A stretch of DNA of 64,000 bases from contig NZ_PIPN01000001.1 in the NCBI RefSeq assembly GCF_003986955.1, positions 620,001-684,000 of the forward strand, given 5' to 3'. Positions within the stretch are counted from its first letter, which is position 1. The number at the start of each line of letters is the position of its first letter. The DNA comes from Aliidiomarina sedimenti. GTDB taxonomy: Bacteria; Pseudomonadota; Gammaproteobacteria; Enterobacterales; Alteromonadaceae. This document shows positions 8,250 through 17,353 of the stretch, piece after piece. Position numbers and translations under genes: made by a program. The notes under the pieces are model-generated. The model searched no databases. It saw nothing but the letters and a program-made list of their open reading frames with translations, and had not been told where the DNA came from.

Positions 8250-8711
8250 ATGAGACTGACATCGAAGGGACGTTATGCAGTAACCGCAATGCTTGATGTG
8301 GCCTTACATGCAGACAAAGGTCCGGTACCACTGGCGGATATATCCGAGCGCCAGGAAATCTCCCTGTCCTATCTCGAACAATTGTTTTCCCGTCTTCGTC
8401 GCCACCAGCTGGTAGACAGCGTACGAGGCCCGGGTGGTGGTTATCGGCTTGGCCGCAGTGCTGACTTAATCGCGATAGGTGAGGTTATTCGTGCCGTCGA
8501 CGAGTCAGTCGATGCGACCCGCTGTCAGGGTAAGTCCAACTGTCAGCAAGGCGAACGCTGCCTGACCCACAGCTTATGGTCCGACTTAAGCGACCGTATC
8601 TCTAACTTTCTGGATAACATCACGCTCGGTGAGCTGATGGCCAAAGGCGACGTTAAAGCCGTTGCCAGCCGCCAGGAATCATCGCTGTTCCAGCAGCTCA
8701 AAGTGACATAA
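8250..8711 (+). CDS. iscR: IscR, Rrf2-family Fe-S-sensing transcription regulator
   Basis: The product is 153 aa with an N-terminal winged helix ([19 protein letters not shown]) and recognition-helix region [13 protein letters not shown]. The cluster ligands Cys92, Cys98, Cys104 and His107 are all present, in [17 protein letters not shown], at the same numbering as E. coli IscR. The C-terminal ITLGEL is also conserved. IscR binds a [2Fe-2S] cluster and adjusts Fe-S assembly gene expression to cluster supply. Here it is not the first gene of an isc operon; it converges on the 3' end of the suf operon, and matching operators lie on both promoters. Confidence 0.96.
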   Translation: MRLTSKGRYAVTAMLDVALHADKGPVPLADISERQEISLSYLEQLFSRLRRHQLVDSVRGPGGGYRLGRSADLIAIGEVIRAVDESVDATRCQGKSNCQQGERCLTHSLWSDLSDRISNFLDNITLGELMAKGDVKAVASRQESSLFQQLKVT

Positions 8712-8733
8712 AAGAGACGTAACGAGAGTTGTT

Positions 8734-8762
8734 AGCTGGCGCTACGCCAGCTGTTTAATTTT
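8734..8762 (+). terminator. Terminator shared by the convergent ends of iscR and sufE
   Basis: A perfect 8-bp stem (AGCTGGCG/CGCCAGCT) closes on a 3-base loop that is the sufE stop codon itself. A T-rich tract (GTTTAATTTT) follows on the plus strand, so it mainly terminates iscR. It lies within the sufE 3' end. Confidence 0.7.
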
Positions 8763-9140
8763 GGCCACCATAGCGCGCAGACCATTGCCCCGCGTGGGTG
8801 AAATATGACGCTCTAAATCAAGTTGCTTAAAGTAGCCGTCGATATCAAACTGCTGGATCTCGCTGCTGGTTTTGCCATCGTAGGCTGCCAGCACCAGGGC
8901 AAGTAGCCCCTGCACTATGATCGCATCGCTATCAACTTTGAAAAACAATTTATCGCCACGAGCTTCGCTGATCATCCATACACTGCTCTGACATCCACGT
9001 ACCAGATACTCATCTTTCTTTTGCTCATCCGGCAGACCAGGTAATTGCTTACCCAGATCAATGATGTACTGGTAGCGTTGCTCCCAGTCATCAAGAAACT
9101 CTAAGTCATCGATAATTTCTTCAGTGCTAGGCAGGCTCAT
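8742..9140 (-). CDS. sufE: SufE, cysteine desulfurase activator and sulfur acceptor
   Basis: The product is 132 aa, close to E. coli SufE (138 aa). The persulfide-accepting Cys50 is in VRGCQSSVW, the conserved SufE/CsdE loop, and the C-terminal RGNGLRAMV helix region matches. SufE takes sulfane sulfur from SufS and passes it to the SufBCD scaffold. It is the last gene of the suf run, 29 bases after sufT, and ends in the terminator hairpin shared with iscR. Confidence 0.95.
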   Translation of the reverse strand: MSLPSTEEIIDDLEFLDDWEQRYQYIIDLGKQLPGLPDEQKKDEYLVRGCQSSVWMISEARGDKLFFKVDSDAIIVQGLLALVLAAYDGKTSSEIQQFDIDGYFKQLDLERHISPTRGNGLRAMVAKIKQLA

Positions 9141-9169
9141 GTGACCTTCTGTCCTTTAACTACAATTTT

Positions 9170-9706
9170 TTAGAAAAACACGCCAGCTTCAAGCTGGGCT
9201 TCTTCGCTCATCATCTCGCGCGACCAAGGCGGATCGAATACCAGCTCGACCTTCACCTCTTCGACGTTTGGTACCATACCCACGCGGTACTCTACGTCAC
9301 CTACCAGCACCGGACCCATGCCACAGCCAGGCGCCGTCAGGGTCATATCAATGCGCACCGTTTTCGCCGCCTGATCGATCTCGACTTTATAAATCAGTCC
9401 AAGCGACAGCAGATTAATTGGAATTTCCGGATCATACACGGTTTCCAGAGCATCCCACACCTGCTGTTCATTGATCTGGCCATCGATTGGCGCCTCGAAG
9501 CTAAGCTCAGTCGGCTTGCGACCCAGGGCATCTGCATCGGTGCCATCAATACGCAACATATTACCCTGCCAAGTGACCGTGTAATTGCCACCTAAGTCCT
9601 GGGTAATGGTTACAAACTCGCCTTTGGGAATGATCTTAACGTCGCCGGTTGGGACACGACGCGACTTCACTTCCCGCGTCGTATTAACCATTTTTTGCAT
9701 CGACAT
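9170..9706 (-). CDS. sufT: SufT, DUF59/MIP18-family Fe-S maturation protein
   Basis: The product is 178 aa from the ATG at 9706; a TTG one codon earlier is less likely. The N-terminal part contains PTGDVKIIPKGEFV. The DUF59 domain occupies about residues 75-178, with DPEIPINLLSLGLIY and the Cys-containing TAPGCGMG motif. SufT proteins assist Fe-S cluster maturation, sometimes under high demand for clusters. It lies three bases after the sufA stop and before sufE, so it belongs to the operon. Its presence distinguishes this operon from the sufABCDSE order of E. coli. Confidence 0.92.
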   Translation of the reverse strand: MSMQKMVNTTREVKSRRVPTGDVKIIPKGEFVTITQDLGGNYTVTWQGNMLRIDGTDADALGRKPTELSFEAPIDGQINEQQVWDALETVYDPEIPINLLSLGLIYKVEIDQAAKTVRIDMTLTAPGCGMGPVLVGDVEYRVGMVPNVEEVKVELVFDPPWSREMMSEEAQLEAGVFF

Positions 9707-9709
9707 CAA

Positions 9710-10075
9710 CTACACCGCCGATTTCACATTAAAGCTCTCACCACAGCCACACTCATCCAGCACGTTAGGGTTGTTAAACTTAACTACCCCGTTGACACCT
9801 TCTTTGACATAGTCAATTTCGGTATTACGGACTACATCCAGTGCATCGCCCGCCACCGCGACTGTGATCTCATCATTAATTGGCACTACCACATCATTTT
9901 CAGCCGGCGCCTCTGCGTAATCAAGCACATAGGCAAAGCCAGTGCAGCCGCTAAGCTTAGTTGAAAAACGGATAATCTTACCTGGCTGATCCGCCAGTTT
10001 CGCCGCAAAATGGCGTTGAGCCGTATCTGTCATGCTTACGACCTGCGATTGCGGTACAAATGTTTCTACAGACAC
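9710..10075 (-). CDS. sufA: SufA-like A-type Fe-S carrier protein
   Basis: The product is 121 aa with the HesB/IscA fold. The three conserved cysteines are Cys44 (SGCTGFAY) and Cys109/Cys111 (ECGCGESF). A-type carriers receive clusters from a scaffold and pass them to apoproteins. It lies 15 bases after sufS and just before sufT. Whether it is orthologous to SufA, IscA or ErpA cannot be settled from sequence alone; SufA is chosen from its place in the operon. Confidence 0.9.
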   Translation of the reverse strand: MSVETFVPQSQVVSMTDTAQRHFAAKLADQPGKIIRFSTKLSGCTGFAYVLDYAEAPAENDVVVPINDEITVAVAGDALDVVRNTEIDYVKEGVNGVVKFNNPNVLDECGCGESFNVKSAV

Positions 10076-10090
10076 AATGACCTCCTGCCC

Positions 10091-11323
10091 TCAGGCTAAC
10101 ATCATGGATGCTTTCTTGAGGCCTTTAAACAGCGCCTCAACATCTTCAAATGTGTTGTAAATGGAAAACGACGCGCGCGCGGTGCCAGGGACACCTAAAC
10201 GCTTCATCAGAGGTTGCGCACAATGGTCGCCAGTACGAATAGCAATGCCCTGGCGGTCCAGTAAAAAGCCAATATCGGCCGGATGTGCACCTTCAATTAC
10301 AAAACTCAGAATACCAATTTTTTTCGGTGCATTGCCAACGATACGCATGCCCGGAATATCTTTCGCCAGTTCCAGTGCATAGTCTAGCAAGGCCTGCTCA
10401 TGGGCTTTCACCGCATCGACATCGAGCGCCTGAAACCACTTAATCGCAGCGGCCATGCCAATAGCACCAGCTATATTCGGCGTACCGGCTTCAAGCCGGT
10501 TCGGCAACGCGCCCCAGGTTGCATCCTGGTAGGTTACCGTTTCGATCATCTCGCCACCGGTTAACCACACGGGCCAGGTTTCCAGCACCTCTTTACGGCC
10601 CCAGAGAACACCAATCCCCGTAGGACCAAACAGCTTGTGGCCGGAAAAGGCATAAAAGTCACAGCCAATCGCCTGCACATCAACATCACCATGGGCTACG
10701 CCCTGCGCACCATCGATCAGAACCAGCGCCCCTTTGGCTTTGGCCTGCGCGGTCAGCGACTGAATCGGGTTAATCGTACCTAATGCATTAGACACATGCG
10801 GCATCGATAAAATCCGTGTGCGTTCCGATAACAATTCCGTAAACGCCTGCTCGTTGAGCTCGCCAGTGTCGTGAATCGGTACCACCTTAAGGGTTGCACC
10901 TGACAGTTTACAAGCCTGTTGCCAGGTCACCAGGTTGGCATGGTGTTCCATTTCGGTAACCAGCACTTCGTCACCAGCTTGTAGCTGTTGCGCCATGCCT
11001 TTGGCAACAATATTAATGCCTTCGGTGGTACCGCTGGTCCAGATCACTTCTTCTTTCGCCGGCGCATTAATAAAGCCCGCAACCACCTCACGCGCTTCTT
11101 CATAGCGACGAGTCGCTTCGTCAGACAGCTGATGCGCGCCACGGTGGACATTGGAATTGCACTGAGTATAAAACTCGACAATAGCGTCAATCACCGCCTG
11201 CGGCTTTTGCGTCGTCGCTGCGTTATCCAGATACACCAACGGGTTACCACTAACTTCACGCTTCAGGATCGGAAACTGCTCGCGGATATGGTTTACATCA
11301 AATGCCACTGGCTGGTCGCTCAT
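10091..11323 (-). CDS. sufS: SufS, group II cysteine desulfurase
   Basis: The product is 410 aa, typical of SufS. The PLP-binding lysine is Lys230 in FSGHKLFGP, and the catalytic cysteine is Cys368 in RTGDHCAQP, the short-loop form of group II desulfurases. The N-terminal YLDNAATTQKP and SNVHRGAH motifs also match. It removes sulfur from L-cysteine, giving alanine and an enzyme persulfide that SufE accepts. It overlaps sufD by 4 bases, consistent with translational coupling. Confidence 0.97.
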   Translation of the reverse strand: MSDQPVAFDVNHIREQFPILKREVSGNPLVYLDNAATTQKPQAVIDAIVEFYTQCNSNVHRGAHQLSDEATRRYEEAREVVAGFINAPAKEEVIWTSGTTEGINIVAKGMAQQLQAGDEVLVTEMEHHANLVTWQQACKLSGATLKVVPIHDTGELNEQAFTELLSERTRILSMPHVSNALGTINPIQSLTAQAKAKGALVLIDGAQGVAHGDVDVQAIGCDFYAFSGHKLFGPTGIGVLWGRKEVLETWPVWLTGGEMIETVTYQDATWGALPNRLEAGTPNIAGAIGMAAAIKWFQALDVDAVKAHEQALLDYALELAKDIPGMRIVGNAPKKIGILSFVIEGAHPADIGFLLDRQGIAIRTGDHCAQPLMKRLGVPGTARASFSIYNTFEDVEALFKGLKKASMMLA

Positions 11324-12585
11324 TTGACCTCCATGCCTTCAAAGCGAGTCTTCAGCTTAGGCTGTAACCAGTCGCGCAATGCCTTATTTGGCATTTGTTC
11401 AATCAGTTCCTGAACAAATCCGAAATTCAGCATGACCAAGGCCTGAGAACGGCTAATACCACGTGACAGCATGTAGTACAGAGCTTCGTCGTCAATCTCA
11501 GCGACCGTAGCACCGTGCGCACACTGAACATCGTCGGCATAGATTTCGAGCTCAGGTTTGGTATTGATCTGACCACGACGCGAGAGCAACAGATTGCGGT
11601 TATTCAGTTCAGCCAGCGTTTTCTGTGCATCCGGGTGAATGTGAATCCGACCGTTAAATACCGCTTTGGCATTATCACCAACAATACCGCGCGCGTTTTC
11701 TTCGGTCGTGCCATTCGGCACCGCGTGCTCAATAGTACTGTGCAGATCAAAGTGTTCGTTTTCAGCCAACAGGTAAATGTTGTTAAACTTGGCGAAGGCA
11801 TGCTCACCGGCATGATGAATATCGACGTCCAGCCGCGATAGCTGGCTACCATAGCCCACCAGCGTGCTGTTCAGACGCGACTTCTCGCCCATCTGAAAGT
11901 GACTGCCACCTATATGAATGGCATCCGCACTGTGCAAAGCAAAGCGATAATGCTCAAGTCTGGCTTCATAGCCCAGCTGATATTCAGCAAAGGCGGTGTT
12001 CATGCTCGCGCCGTCACCGCTGCCATGTTCAATCACAGTCGCCGTTGCCTGTTTACCTAAGCGCACCAGTACACGGTTGTGTGACTCGACTTTATCCGTT
12101 ACCAGGTTAATCACCCGCACTGGCGTCTCGACGCTGGCACCGTCAGCGATATCGATGATCACGCCTGAGGTGGCTAATACATCGTTGACCAGACCGAACA
12201 AATGGCGCTCGGGTTTTACCTGAGTAAAGACCTGCCCGGCGACACTGCGTGCATTGTCAGTCGGTTGGTCCAGAGCACTGATACTCAGCCCAGCAGGCAA
12301 TGACAGGCTACCAATGTCGGTGTGCAGTTCACCGTTTACAAACACCAGGTCTAAACTTTCTAAACCCTCAATGGCAAACTCTCTGCTATCCACCTGGACA
12401 GATGTGCTGCCAGGTTGAGCCAGCAACGCATCAAACGGGTGCAATGAGGTATAACGCCAGGCTTCAGTGCGCCGTCCCGGCCACTGCTGGTTCTGCAGCG
12501 TTGCCAGGGCTTCGCCTCGAACCGGGCTTAACCAATCCTGAACTGAGCCGGCACGGTCAATAACATCTGCTAACCACTGGCTCAT
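11320..12585 (-). CDS. sufD: SufD, Fe-S scaffold complex subunit
   Basis: The product is 421 aa, the usual SufD length. It has the right-handed beta-helix type of sequence seen in SufB and SufD. Its C-terminal half holds HGATVAEIDDEALYYMLSRGI, a stretch shared with SufB (the HGAT/HEATTS region), including the conserved His of SufD. It forms the SufBC2D complex and helps iron entry. It overlaps both sufC and sufS by 4 bases. Confidence 0.95.
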   Translation of the reverse strand: MSQWLADVIDRAGSVQDWLSPVRGEALATLQNQQWPGRRTEAWRYTSLHPFDALLAQPGSTSVQVDSREFAIEGLESLDLVFVNGELHTDIGSLSLPAGLSISALDQPTDNARSVAGQVFTQVKPERHLFGLVNDVLATSGVIIDIADGASVETPVRVINLVTDKVESHNRVLVRLGKQATATVIEHGSGDGASMNTAFAEYQLGYEARLEHYRFALHSADAIHIGGSHFQMGEKSRLNSTLVGYGSQLSRLDVDIHHAGEHAFAKFNNIYLLAENEHFDLHSTIEHAVPNGTTEENARGIVGDNAKAVFNGRIHIHPDAQKTLAELNNRNLLLSRRGQINTKPELEIYADDVQCAHGATVAEIDDEALYYMLSRGISRSQALVMLNFGFVQELIEQMPNKALRDWLQPKLKTRFEGMEVK

Positions 12586-13346
12586 GCATCCGCCTCCTCG
12601 GCTTTTGCGCCCAACCAGGCATAGCCGGTCTTTTCCACTTCTTTGGCCAGTGACGCATCGCCACTTTTAACAATTTTGCCGTCCGCCAGAATATGTACAT
12701 AATCCGGTTCGATGTAATCCAGCAAACGCTGGTAGTGAGTAACCACGATAAAGCTTCGTTTGCCGTCACGCTGGCTGTTGACACCATTGGCGACAACCTG
12801 CAGCGCGTCCACATCCAGCCCGGAGTCGGACTCATCAAGAATACACAGCTTTGGCTCCAGCAAGATCATCTGCATGATTTCGTTGCGCTTTTTCTCACCA
12901 CCAGAAAAGCCTTCATTGACACCTCGCTTCAGGAACGCCAATGGCAAGTCCACCTGCTTACAGGCTTCCTTGGCTTTCTTTAAAAAATCTGAGGCGCTGA
13001 GTGGATCGTCGCCACGCTTTTCGCGAATGGCATTCACCGACTCTTTCATAAATTCCATATTGCTGACGCCAGGGATCTCAACCGGGTACTGAAACGCCAG
13101 AAACAGACCCGCCTGGGCGCGCTCTTCAACTTCTAAATCAAATAAATCTGCACCATTGAACTGGGCAGTACCGCTATCGGCTTGGTAGCCGTCACGACCT
13201 GATAAGACATAACCCAGGGTACTTTTACCGGCGCCATTTGGCCCCATGATGGCATGCACTTCGCCAGGTTTAATGTCCAGGTTCAGCCCTTTAAGAATCT
13301 CTTTGCCGTCAATACTGGCATGTAAATCTTTAATACTTAACATCAT
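12582..13346 (-). CDS. sufC: SufC, ABC-type ATPase of the Fe-S scaffold
   Basis: The product is 254 aa. Walker A is GPNGAGKST at residues 35-43, and the Q-loop region is FLAFQYPVEIPG. The SufC-type signature is FSGGEKKRNE, and Walker B is CILDESDSGLD. SufC is a soluble ABC ATPase that binds SufB and SufD and drives conformational change during assembly. The start overlaps the sufB stop in a TAATG arrangement; a second ATG follows immediately. Confidence 0.97.
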   Translation of the reverse strand: MMLSIKDLHASIDGKEILKGLNLDIKPGEVHAIMGPNGAGKSTLGYVLSGRDGYQADSGTAQFNGADLFDLEVEERAQAGLFLAFQYPVEIPGVSNMEFMKESVNAIREKRGDDPLSASDFLKKAKEACKQVDLPLAFLKRGVNEGFSGGEKKRNEIMQMILLEPKLCILDESDSGLDVDALQVVANGVNSQRDGKRSFIVVTHYQRLLDYIEPDYVHILADGKIVKSGDASLAKEVEKTGYAWLGAKAEEADA

Positions 13347-14782
13347 TACCCCACTGAACCTTCAAGACTAATTTCTAGCAATTTGCCCGCTTCCACAGCG
13401 AATTCCATTGGCAATTCTTTAAACACTTCTTTGCAGAAGCCATTCACAATCATCGACACCGCTTTCTCCGGATCAAGACCACGCTGACGACACAGGAACA
13501 ACTGGTCATCACTGACCTTCGAAGTTGTTGCTTCGTGCTCAACAATGGCTGACGGGTTGCGGCTTTCAATATACGGGAAGGTGTGTGCGCCACACTTATC
13601 TCCAATCAGTAGCGAATCACACTCGGTGAAGTTCCGCGCCCCATCGGCATTTGGTCCCATCCGCACCAGACCACGGTAGGCATTGCTGCTATGGCCTGCT
13701 GAGATCCCTTTGGAAATAATGGTCGAACGGGTGTTCTTACCCATGTGGATCATTTTGGTCCCGGTGTCCGCCTGCTGGCGACCACGGGTCAGAGCGACTG
13801 AGTAAAACTCACCGACACTGTTGTCCCCTTTTAAAATACAGCTTGGATACTTCCAGGTAATCGCCGAACCAGTTTCAACCTGGGTCCAGGAAATCTTCGC
13901 ATTGGTTTCCGCTAAGCCACGCTTGGTCACAAAGTTGTAGATACCACCTTTGCCATTTTCGTCGCCCGGATACCAGTTCTGCACTGTCGAGTATTTAATT
14001 TCTGAGTCGTCCATCGCCACCAGCTCAACCACAGCGGCGTGGAGCTGGTTTTCATCGCGTTGCGGCGCGGTACAGCCTTCCAGATAGCTTACGTAGCTAC
14101 CCTCTTCAGCGACAATCAGGGTACGCTCAAACTGACCCGTGTTAAGCTCATTAATACGGAAATAAGTGGACAGCTCCATCGGGCAGCGAGTGCCTTTTGG
14201 AATGTAAACAAAGGAACCATCGGTAAACACAGCGCTATTCAGCGCAGCAAAATAATTATCACGTTGCGGAACCACAGTACCCAGGTATTTTTTAACCAGG
14301 TCCGGGTATTTTTGAATTGCTTCTGAGATCGGGCAGAAGATTACGCCCGCTTCTTCCAGCTTAGCGCGGAACGTGGTCACAACCGAGACTGAATCAAAAA
14401 CTGCGTCCACCGCAACACCAGCCAGCATTTCCTGCTCATGCAGTGGAATGCCAAGTTTTTCATAGGTGCGCAGCAATTCAGGATCAACTTCATCCAGCGA
14501 CTTAGGCTTGTCTTTCATGCTCTTCGGTGCTGAATAATAGGAGATCGACTGGAAGTCAATTTTCGGGTAATCGACATGGGCCCAGTCCGGTTCATCCATT
14601 TTCAGCCAGCTACGGTAAGCCTTCAGACGCCATTCCAGCATCCATTCAGGCTCATTTTTCATGGCTGAAATACGACGAATAACCGACTCGTCCAGACCCA
14701 CCGCAAAGGTGTCTGACTCAACTTCGGACACGAAACCGGCATCGTACTTACGTGCTATCGCCTGCTCGATTTGTTCACTCAT
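13346..14782 (-). CDS. sufB: SufB, Fe-S scaffold protein
   Basis: The product is 478 aa, the normal SufB length. Family features include [26 protein letters not shown], the [21 protein letters not shown] region and the C-terminal [20 protein letters not shown]. The conserved Cys in the last motif corresponds to Cys405 of E. coli SufB, which is required for cluster assembly. It is the first gene of the operon sufB-sufC-sufD-sufS-sufA-sufT-sufE, with a promoter and IscR-type operator directly upstream. Confidence 0.97.
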   Translation of the reverse strand: MSEQIEQAIARKYDAGFVSEVESDTFAVGLDESVIRRISAMKNEPEWMLEWRLKAYRSWLKMDEPDWAHVDYPKIDFQSISYYSAPKSMKDKPKSLDEVDPELLRTYEKLGIPLHEQEMLAGVAVDAVFDSVSVVTTFRAKLEEAGVIFCPISEAIQKYPDLVKKYLGTVVPQRDNYFAALNSAVFTDGSFVYIPKGTRCPMELSTYFRINELNTGQFERTLIVAEEGSYVSYLEGCTAPQRDENQLHAAVVELVAMDDSEIKYSTVQNWYPGDENGKGGIYNFVTKRGLAETNAKISWTQVETGSAITWKYPSCILKGDNSVGEFYSVALTRGRQQADTGTKMIHMGKNTRSTIISKGISAGHSSNAYRGLVRMGPNADGARNFTECDSLLIGDKCGAHTFPYIESRNPSAIVEHEATTSKVSDDQLFLCRQRGLDPEKAVSMIVNGFCKEVFKELPMEFAVEAGKLLEISLEGSVG

Positions 14783-14817
14783 GACAAACTCACTCGGTTT
14801 ATTCTAAACATGCCCTG

Positions 14818-14850
14818 ATTATATAGTACCCGAGTATTTCACTCAAGTAT
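14818..14850 (-). promoter_or_regulatory. suf operon promoter with IscR-type operator
   Basis: On the minus strand, TTGAGT (14841-14846) and a perfect TATAAT (14818-14823) are 17 bases apart, a near-consensus sigma-70 promoter 36 bases before the sufB ATG. A 25-bp palindrome at 14826-14850 covers the -35 and spacer. Its half-sites are ATACTTGAGT and ACTCGGGTAC, with spacer GAAAT. The site differs at only a few bases from the one before iscR, so the same regulator should occupy both. Confidence 0.85.
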
Positions 14851-14933
14851 TGAGACCGCGGCCCGTCTGGGTTCTTTAGTAGTAGGCGTGTTTATACGAG
14901 GGAGTGTAGAAGATAACATCAGGGTAACAACTA

Positions 14934-14973
14934 CCGGGGCCAGGGCTGTCAGAACAACAGCGCCTGGTCCCGG
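14934..14973 (-). terminator. Large hairpin after the permease gene, possible terminator
   Basis: Imperfect arms of about 17 bases pair CCGGGGCCAGG with CCTGGTCCCGG and CTGT with ACAG around a short loop, 26 bases after the permease stop. No T tract follows on the minus strand, so intrinsic termination is uncertain; it may instead protect the 3' end. The remaining 14851-14933 shows nothing recognisable. Confidence 0.4.
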
Positions 14974-14998
14974 GTCGATAGGATAAAGGACTACCTGC

Positions 14999-16189
14999 TT
15001 ACACCAGCTTAAAGGCAACGGCCAACTGAGCCAGAATGACCAGCCCACCGATAAACATCGCCAGATACAAGCCAAGGTTCCCCCCGGCAACCTGATAGCT
15101 TGCCTCGTCGTAGTCTAAACGAGCTTTACGCACCATCAGCACCGGCAGAATAATCGCAATCACCACCAGCGCTATCGCTGCGTAGCCAAGCGCAATGATA
15201 AAGCCCTGCGGGTAGAACAGTGCGAACACCAAAGGCGGCAGAAAGGTAATTAAACCAGTTTGCATCCGTCCGCGTTTATTGTTCGGACGTTGGAATTTCT
15301 CCGCGAGGAAATCAAACAGGCCCAGGCTGACCCCTAGAAATGAGGTTGCCAGAGCCAGATCGGCAAACAGAGTAATAGCCGCAACCACCCATTCGGACTG
15401 CACCACAGCAGCAATCGAATTAACAAAGTCAGGCAGGTCATTATTTTGCATCAGTCCCGTCTGGCCAACCGCGCCAAAGCTTAATCCTTGCCAAATGATA
15501 TAAATCACCAGCGGCAGGCTCGAGCCAATCAGCACAATCTTACGCAGCGCCGCCATGTCTTTATTGGTATAACGAACCAGCGAGGGAATGCAGCTATGGA
15601 AACCAAACGAGGTAAAAATAACCGGCAATGCGGCAACCAGAAGGCCTTGTTCAACTGGCAAATTCAACAGGTAACCGCCACTGACCTGAGGAGTCAGCAT
15701 CACCATAGTTACCACCAGCACAATCAACTTAAGCACAAACAAAATACGATTAATAAAATCGACCTTGCTGGTTCCAAGTGATACCACCAGACCAATAATT
15801 AAGGTAAATACCAGTGCGCCACTAAAGCCGGGCATGCCTGGCAGATGGCCAATGATGCGCTCCTGCATCAAGGCGCCTCCACCGGCAATATAGGCCGCAC
15901 ACAGCGCATAGAGCAAAAACAGCATCGCCACGGTCGCAGTCGCCCGCCCTTTCCAGCCAAGAAACTGCTCCGCCAGGCCATGCAGTGTTGCGGTAATCGG
16001 CACATGCTGGTGCAACTCAAGCATCAACAATCCGGTATAGGCCATCAACACCCAGATCCCGACCATAATCGCGACCGAGGTACCAAAGCCTAATCCAGCT
16101 GACGTTAACGGAAGGGCCAACATACCGGCACCAATAGTGGTACCGGCAAGAATAAAAATACTGCCAATAGTTTTACTGCGGGAAGTCAA
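14999..16189 (-). CDS. Aromatic amino acid permease (TyrP/Mtr family)
   Basis: The product is 396 aa with about 11 hydrophobic segments. The N-terminal motif GSIFILAGTTIGAGMLALP is characteristic of the hydroxy/aromatic amino acid permease (HAAAP) family, and FTSFGFHSCIPSLVRY is also conserved in TyrP, Mtr and TnaB. It would import tyrosine or tryptophan by proton symport across the inner membrane. Tyrosine versus tryptophan specificity cannot be decided here. It starts a unit that runs towards sufB but is separated from it by a hairpin and the suf promoter. Confidence 0.9.
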   Translation of the reverse strand: MTSRSKTIGSIFILAGTTIGAGMLALPLTSAGLGFGTSVAIMVGIWVLMAYTGLLMLELHQHVPITATLHGLAEQFLGWKGRATATVAMLFLLYALCAAYIAGGGALMQERIIGHLPGMPGFSGALVFTLIIGLVVSLGTSKVDFINRILFVLKLIVLVVTMVMLTPQVSGGYLLNLPVEQGLLVAALPVIFTSFGFHSCIPSLVRYTNKDMAALRKIVLIGSSLPLVIYIIWQGLSFGAVGQTGLMQNNDLPDFVNSIAAVVQSEWVVAAITLFADLALATSFLGVSLGLFDFLAEKFQRPNNKRGRMQTGLITFLPPLVFALFYPQGFIIALGYAAIALVVIAIILPVLMVRKARLDYDEASYQVAGGNLGLYLAMFIGGLVILAQLAVAFKLV

Positions 16190-16283
16190 AACGCTGTCGT
16201 CCTTATTCTAATTTTTCTGACAAAGAGGCTAGCTGACTTTGACGTAAAGGGGAAGAGTAAAAAGCGCTGACAAATGCCTGTTA

Positions 16284-17237
16284 CTATACCTGGTCCTTCA
16301 CTACGACCCCATCCAGCACGCGCTCGACTTCGCTTTGAATTGCTTCTACCAGCTCATCGGGATGAAATTTGGCGATAAAACGGTCGGCTCCGACCTTCTT
16401 CACCATGGCTTCATTAAACACACCCGACAATGACGAATGCAGTACCACGGCCAGGTCTTTTAACTGAGGATGGGCCTTGATTTCAGCGGTCAGGGTGTAG
16501 CCGTCCATTTTCGGCATTTCAATGTCAGAAAGTACCACAGGTACCTTTCGCACCAGGTCATCGTTGTTTTCCAGCTGCTGCTCAAGCCATTCCAATGCCT
16601 GCTTGCCATCGTTGGCCAGGTGGCATTTCAAGCCAACTTCTTTCAGCGCCCGCTCGACCTGTTTGCGAGCCACCATCGAATCATCCACCGCCAGCACCAC
16701 AATACTGTCTTTATCAATTTCAGAATGGCGGGCCCGTGCTTCATCGCTGACATGGGCTTCTTCACCTGAAACCTCAGAAAAGACTTTCTCGACATCGATA
16801 ATCTGAACCAGCTGGTCGTCGACTTTAACCACCGCCGTTAAGTAATGGCCTCGCCCTGCACCACTTGGTGGGCTCATCACCTCTTCCCAGTTAAGGTTCA
16901 CTATCCGCTCGACACCGCCCACCAGGAACCCCTGCACATGGCGGTTATACTCACTCACAATAATGAATGACGGCGCGTCATCAGGAATCCCGGCGCCACC
17001 CATGGCATAATCCAAATCGATCACAGGTACGCTTTCGCCACGTAAATGCGCCACCCCTTTTATTTGCTTACCAGCTCCCGGCATTTCTGCCAGCTCCATG
17101 GTCGGGATGACCTCGCGCACTTTAAACACGTTGATACCAAATCGTTGCTGACCCCGTAAGCGAAACATCAACATTTCCAGTCGGTTTCTGCCAGCCAGAT
17201 TGGTTCTGGCATCAACCGATTTCATAAATTCACTCAT
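16284..17237 (-). CDS. cheV: CheV chemotaxis coupling protein (CheW plus receiver domain)
   Basis: The product is 317 aa. Residues 20-165 form a CheW-like domain (LRGQQRFGINVFKVREVI, GVAHLRGESVPVIDL). Residues about 185-310 form a receiver with the phosphoacceptor Asp in VVLSDIEMPKMDGY, a downstream conserved Ser in VLHSSLSG, and Lys in FIAKFHPDE. CheV couples chemoreceptors to CheA and is tuned by phosphorylation. No other chemotaxis gene lies in the window, which is normal for the scattered cheV genes of marine gammaproteobacteria. The strain is probably motile. Confidence 0.95.
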   Translation of the reverse strand: MSEFMKSVDARTNLAGRNRLEMLMFRLRGQQRFGINVFKVREVIPTMELAEMPGAGKQIKGVAHLRGESVPVIDLDYAMGGAGIPDDAPSFIIVSEYNRHVQGFLVGGVERIVNLNWEEVMSPPSGAGRGHYLTAVVKVDDQLVQIIDVEKVFSEVSGEEAHVSDEARARHSEIDKDSIVVLAVDDSMVARKQVERALKEVGLKCHLANDGKQALEWLEQQLENNDDLVRKVPVVLSDIEMPKMDGYTLTAEIKAHPQLKDLAVVLHSSLSGVFNEAMVKKVGADRFIAKFHPDELVEAIQSEVERVLDGVVVKDQV

Positions 17238-17353
17238 GGGCCTTCCTCACTACTTTTTGTGATTTCTTGTACGTGTCGCACCTATGCAATAACTAACTAT
17301 CACAGGCAGATAACCTTGACTAGTATTAAACTTCGTTAATTTTATCGAACGGT

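Noticed and set aside
14934-14973. Large hairpin after the permease as a further attC site
   Set aside because: No RYYYAAC or GTTRRRY boxes flank the stem and the gene is not cassette-like.
14839-15090. 83-aa minus-strand ORF overlapping the permease 3' end
   Set aside because: It overlaps the permease in another frame and runs through a hairpin and the suf operator.
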